A DNA stretch of 5,297 nucleotides from Schleiferiaceae bacterium (GTDB taxonomy: Bacteria; Bacteroidota; Bacteroidia; Flavobacteriales; Schleiferiaceae): contig JAOARK010000526.1 in assembly GCA_025210575.1 (NCBI GenBank), positions 1-5,297 on the forward strand. The letters are read 5' to 3'. Under the pieces are notes generated by a model that searched no databases, was not told where the DNA came from, and saw nothing but the letters and a program-made list of their open reading frames with translations. The position numbers and the translations under genes are program-made. Positions 1 to 5,297 of the stretch are shown piece by piece (position 1 is the stretch's first letter; each line of letters starts with the position of its first letter).

Positions 1-1156
1 CTTTTTCTAGAAGTAAAAGCTCGTGCTTTAAGAGTACATTGGCAATACTCTTTTTACTTCCTTCTTTAAACTTTTTATCAGAAACCTCGTGGTAGAGTTT
101 GTAGAAATGAAGAGCGCTGTCTTTTAAACCCGCGTCTTCGTAAATGGTACTTAAAGGCAAATATACCGTTTGAAAATCTTCAAACGAATCAAAGGACTTT
201 GCCTCGCGGTGCGCTAACTGTATATATCTAAGAGCAGAGTCTTTCTCTCCGAACTCGTAATAAGTCTCTGCCAAACCTACAAGTAAGTAAACCTTTGTCC
301 AATTGGCATTGGCTATTTCATCAGAATGATTTTCTAAAAGTGTTAGGCCTTGTTTGAAATAAAAATAGGAAGTATCTGGCTCATTAAGAGTTTTGTAGAC
401 TAATGCTATACCCTCATAATTAAAAACAAGCCCGTAATAATCTGAGGATTCTATGAGCCTGTTTTGGGCAATATTTTGGTAATATTTAGAACGTTCATAC
501 TCTCCGCTCATAAAGTACCACTGTGCCATATTTACATAGGCATTCGTAGTGTAATTAAAATGGTTAACCTTTTCAAAATATTTTAAAGCCTCTTTTTGTT
601 TCTCAATAGCGAGATCAACGCTATCCATTAGGGTGTATAGCCCAGCTAAATTATGCGTGCTTATGCCCATGTTTAGCGTATCTGTGGCTTTTTCAGCTTC
701 ACTAAAGGCGGTCAAGAAAAACTCAATACTTACAAGGTAATTCCCACTAAACTCGTTAATAATACCCAAATAGTTGTTGTATTTAAAAAGGGCTGTTTCT
801 GTCCAATATTCTTGTTCTATTTCTTCAATAGACTTTAGCACAAATGCAGACTTTTTTAATGAATCTTGTTTGTAATAATATTCACCTAGTAGGACAGAAG
901 ATTTTACAATTCCATTTAAGTCATCGATAGAAGAGAATAAATTGAGGCTACTTTCTGCGTTTGCTGTTCCAAGTTTGAGGTCTTCTGCTTGAAGAAGTGC
1001 TAATTGATAATACGCTTCTGCTCTTTGTTCATCACTTTGAATTGAAGAGAGGGCATTGACAAGGCTATCTTGAGAATCTTGAACGGGTGAAGGCCATAAG
1101 AAGAATGGCTTCAATACCAGAAATAAGAGACTTAAATAATTGAAGTTCTTTAACAT
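1..1156 (-). CDS. Exported TPR-repeat protein, probable sensor half of a membrane regulator (3' end outside window)
   Basis: This frame is open from an ATG at 1156-1154 to the left edge, giving 385 codons without a stop; the C-terminus is missing. The N-terminus (MLKNFNYLSLLFLVLKPFFL) is a hydrophobic signal peptide or anchor, so the rest should be exported. From about residue 46 to 365 it consists of roughly eight tandem helix-turn-helix units of 34-39 residues with TPR-like small/aromatic spacing (e.g. NYLGIINEFSGNY at 128-140, LAETYYEFGEKDSALRY at 295-311, LSTIYEDAGLKDSALHFY at 335-352). The last visible stretch (SKKSIANVLLKHELLLLEK, 367-385) looks like a charged, leucine-rich coil. In many Bacteroidota proteins such a coil leads into one membrane helix followed by a histidine kinase, LuxR-type or other DNA-binding domain; that output half is inferred, not seen. 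TPR arrays bind proteins or peptides. The gene diverges from the metallopeptidase operon, which suits a local regulator. It could also be a plain TPR protein. The CDS and TPR calls are firm; the sensor role is a guess. Confidence 0.85.
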   Translation of the reverse strand, partial: MLKNFNYLSLLFLVLKPFFLWPSPVQDSQDSLVNALSSIQSDEQRAEAYYQLALLQAEDLKLGTANAESSLNLFSSIDDLNGIVKSSVLLGEYYYKQDSLKKSAFVLKSIEEIEQEYWTETALFKYNNYLGIINEFSGNYLVSIEFFLTAFSEAEKATDTLNMGISTHNLAGLYTLMDSVDLAIEKQKEALKYFEKVNHFNYTTNAYVNMAQWYFMSGEYERSKYYQNIAQNRLIESSDYYGLVFNYEGIALVYKTLNEPDTSYFYFKQGLTLLENHSDEIANANWTKVYLLVGLAETYYEFGEKDSALRYIQLAHREAKSFDSFEDFQTVYLPLSTIYEDAGLKDSALHFYKLYHEVSDKKFKEGSKKSIANVLLKHELLLLEK

Positions 1157-4100
1157 ATAAGTTTAAATGTTGGCAAAGACCAATTGTGCCTTGTCTTTAC
1201 AAAGAAAACCAAAAGAGAAAATTAGAGAAGAGTTGAGGTTAAATTCTGCTTCCAAATTATGGAAACGCGAAAGTAATTGTGATTCTTCAAAATCGATATC
1301 TTTAAAAAGCTCAAAATCAACCTTTTGTTATGAAGTTTAAAGTATTAGCTCTAAACCTAGCCTTTGCTTTGATCGCGTTTGGTCAACAAAAAGAACTCGT
1401 AGTAAAAACTGGGCCTAACTTAGGAAGCTTAAGCGGAGATAAAAATGAAAATTCTGGAAGCTCAGAGTCTCAATATCCATTGTTCGGGTGGCAATTAGGG
1501 GCAGGAGCAAGTCTACCGACAAATTGGAACTTTATCAACGAGCTGTTTCAATACTACTATTCACCCATGCTATATTGGACTCAAGGAGGGCAGGGTTACA
1601 AGTTTGACGAATCTAAGTATGGTATAAAAAACAACTATATCAATTTAGCCAATACGGTTGGTGGAGAGTATCAACTTGAGAATAATGACCAAGTTTTTCT
1701 TGAAACAGGACCATCTTTTAATTATTGGGCTGGCGCGAAATCATTTAGCAAATTTCAAGGGGAGAAGAATACAAGTAAAATTGAACTTAAGGACAATGAG
1801 AATGTCAACCAAGCTTATTTAAGTTGGGTTGTTGAAGTTGGGTATGAATTTGATCTTTCTAGAACGAAATTAAAACTGGGATTAAGAGGTGATTTTGGTC
1901 TCACACCAATTGAGAGCTATGACAATTTTGAAGGTGGAAAAACTAAACTGAAACCTCAAAATGTTGGAATAACCGTAGGGGTGTCTAACCCCTTTGGAGA
2001 TCTGCTAGGTGAAGACAAGTATGGCGAATATGTAGGTGAGACTATTGAGATAGACGAAGGGTTGCTTCAGGCAGAAAACATTTACGAAATGACCGTTTAC
2101 GCCTATAAAAAGGCTCGCGAATTAAAGGATAAATCGTTGAGTACAACCGATAAAGACAGTAGTAAATACTATGCAGAACAGGCTTTAGAGTGGATTGAAA
2201 AAGCGGAAAAATGGTTGAAAGAAGGAACGGAGGATTGGGCGAATGGAGATGATGGAGGAGTTGGACCAACAAGTTCAGCTTTGCTAGTAGAGTATATTTC
2301 TGAAATAAGAAAATGTAGTCAAACCATGGCCGATTCGGTATGGGCGGAAATTCCTGGAGAAGATGATGGAGACAACCCGAGAGACACACCTCCTCCCACA
2401 CAATATGGAGAAGAGATTGATCCGCCATGGATTAAACACATAGGGGCGTTTACACCCACTCAGGGAGTTTGGCAAGATGACAAGACTTTTGCCGACAAGA
2501 AAACAAAGCAACTCACAAAAATTGAAGACAATGTATACCATGCTGAATTGGACATGGTAGCCAATCGTTGGACGGTTGTAACAGGAATTAGAGAAGAAAA
2601 AAGATATATCATCAAGATGTCTGGGACTTCTACGTACACCAAAGAGGTTCCAGTCAAGTTCCGTTTGAAGCTCAAACAAAATGGTGGAGAGCGAATCATA
2701 TGGACTTCAGAAAACATTAATGGATGGTTGCCAATTGAAGGTGGACCTGGTCCCGAAAGGCCTTGGGAAGTTTCTGTTTTGAAAGTCGAAGGAGCTCCGA
2801 TTCCGAAAAGCTTTAAAATGGAAAAAGGAGGCTACACTCTAGAATTAGAGTTAATTAAAAATAATGGCGATGAAACAGGGTTAAAAGTTCAGGTTAGCGG
2901 ATTGGTTGTAAACACTTCTTTTCCTGTGGTAAACTTAGTACCAGTTTCTATTGGTGATGAAAACACCGTTGCTGGGTTGAGAACATTAAAGGACAGAGCG
3001 ACCTCATTAGCAGAAGAATGCAGGCAGAAGCTGCATATGTATTACCCTGTTCCGAGTAACTCTATTGAGGTAAAAGCGCATCCGATTGAAAACTTGGACA
3101 ATACAAAGCTTACCATGTTTGAGTATTTGGAAGCCAAAGTAAGACCCTCCATATTTCAGGAAAATGTTCGTCAAGACAAAGTGATTGCAACCTTAACAGA
3201 AAAGTTTTCTACGCAATCTCAAGTGAATGGAGGTAAGGTGGTTGTGCTTACCAACGAAAACGACTTTAAACTCATCTATATGTTTCCGGAAAACACATCT
3301 GCCTTTGCTGCGAGTAACAAGGTGGTGTTTTTAAAAGGAGATAAAAAAGCGTCTACGGTTGGGCACGAACTGTTGCACACCTTTCCGCATTTATGGTCTG
3401 AAGATGAGATGCAGCAGTATTGCGATAAAAACTATCATAACAACAACGATGAATATTATGGTGCAGGTGCAGATGTTTGGGCAGATCGATCTAAGCTGAT
3501 TGAATCGGAAACAGCCTTAATGGGTCCAACTACTGATGATAAGCACATTACCCAATGTTCTTATTGGTATTTGTTAGGAGCTTTACAGAAAGGTGTGGAC
3601 CCAGAGCTATACATTGTTCGAGGGCTTTTGTTTAAGAACGGAGATTATACTGAAGGGGTTTTAGGAAACACCTATGAGATTATGGGAGATGAAGAGTTGC
3701 AACCAACTGGATTAGGTGACGCGGGGTGGGGGATAAATTTGAAAAATGAAGAAGGAAATGTTTTAGCGACCTATCCACTTAATCCGGTCTGGAAAGCAAC
3801 CGAGACAGAGGGGGAACATTTCATAGTTGGTTTTAGTCACCGTATAAATAGGGTAAAAGGAACAAAGAGCATTGAGCTAGTTGGGCCAGGTGGTATTCTC
3901 GAAACTCAAAAGGTTACCGCAGCTAGACCTAAATTGAAAATTATTACTCCAGCCAAGAATTCTGCAGTTACTCCAGAAAATGGAAAACTTAAGGTTTCAT
4001 GGGAAGCAGAAGATAGAGATGGAGACACACTGAGCTACTTGGTGTATTACTCGCCAGATGGAATTAGTTGGCGTACGATTGCTCATGACATTCAAGAAAC

Positions 4101-5297
4101 AGAAATTGACATGGATATATATGGATTTCCTACAAATCCTCAAATAAAGATCCTTGCCACAGATGGGGTGAGGACAGATGAAAAAATAGTAAAGTTTATA
4201 GTGGCTAGACCTTAATTTGAAACATGTTAGGATTAATATTAGCTCTTATTGGCGCAACAATCAGTTTTATTCTCTTGCTTTTAGACAATAGAGAAAACAA
4301 AAGTAAAGTGGTGGTTCTTTCTTTGGCTGTTGCCGGCTTTCTAGTGGTAACAGGGCAACAGTTTATCTCCTATTTTTCGGCTAAAGCAAGTGAACAAATT
4401 ATCAATGATATAGACAGGACCACCAAGAAGATTGACACCACAACGTCAAGTATAGATTCTTCTATAACTGTGCTGGCATTAATTATGGAAAAGGCCAATA
4501 GAACCAGCGTAGACAAAATTGGCGTTGCTGTAACAGATTATTCCTCCGTTACTGGTTTACGCAGACATGACAAGGAAAGTGCCCATAAATGGTATGGTTA
4601 CAGAGATTGGTTAATGGAAGAAAAAGATGAAAAATCCAGCTTGGTAATAACAGTGGGTCAAAAGAGAAAGTATAACTATGGCCTCATTATTCTTTATTGT
4701 CTTTTGGATGAGAATAATGGGGAGTTTATTGAAACCCAAATCGAGAACAATAGCTTCTGGAGTGGTTTTCCAAATGAAGAAGACAAGGCTGTTATCAGAA
4801 AAAGTGAGCCCTATTGTGACTTGGTTTTGTTTGAAAATGAGAGCGGGGAGCTTTTAGCATTCGCTGAAACAAAGGCCTTTTTATTAGACCTCATCCAAAT
4901 TGAAGACAGAAAGCGAACGCTGGAAGAGTGCTTGTGGAGGGAAGATGGAGGAAAAAGTTTCCTTGAGTTTTCTAACCAATCGATGGTTTCTATTCAAAAC
5001 CCAGCCAATGGAAATACACTGCCAGAGGTTAGCCAGTCCATGATTGACAATAATGTGGGTGCAACGGTTTCGGATTTTTCTGAAGGGCGCTTTTATTTTC
5101 AATTATCCAGTTTGTTAGTGCTCGAATAAATACCTTATTAAATGAAAGTTAAACTAGCATAACCTAAGAAATTGATTCAAAGAATAATGGGTACAATTAT
5201 TGCACCTTAATACGAATCCCTATAGAATGAAACTAACCTTACTCTGATGTGTTTTGTTGTTGCTTTTTGCTTGTAGCTCTAATAAGCACATTGTAAC

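Overview
The window looks like chromosomal DNA from a member of the Bacteroidota, probably a marine or aquatic flavobacterium/cytophaga relative. The evidence is the low G+C, the lack of clear Shine-Dalgarno sequences, promoter-like TTG-N17-TAnnTTTx boxes, a PorT-like outer-membrane beta-barrel domain, and a TPR sensor-type protein with an N-terminal signal peptide. The exact genus cannot be told from the sequence.

Layout: positions 1-1156 hold the 5' part (385 codons) of a minus-strand gene for an exported TPR-repeat protein. It runs off the left edge just as a coiled, probably membrane-proximal segment begins. A 173-bp divergent intergenic region (1157-1329) carries a good promoter candidate for the rightward genes, a weaker one for the leftward gene, and two small dyads. 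Positions 1330-4215 encode a 961-residue multidomain envelope protein: signal peptide, predicted 8-stranded outer-membrane barrel, helical linker, beta-rich domain, HExxH metallopeptidase-like domain and a C-terminal Ig/FN3-like domain. Eight bases later, 4224-5129 encodes a 301-residue protein with two membrane helices, a short coiled coil and a soluble domain I do not recognise; the two genes are probably one transcript. After a 97-bp gap, 5227-5297 holds what reads as the start of a lipoprotein gene, but its seventh codon is TGA.

How the genes may work together (inference): the TPR protein resembles the sensory half of Bacteroidota regulators that continue into a membrane helix and a kinase or DNA-binding output. 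It faces an operon for a predicted outer-membrane-anchored, zinc-dependent hydrolase and an inner-membrane partner. An envelope-stress or envelope-processing module is conceivable, but nothing in the sequence proves that the three genes act together. No RNA genes, mobile elements, CRISPR arrays or convincing intrinsic terminators were seen.
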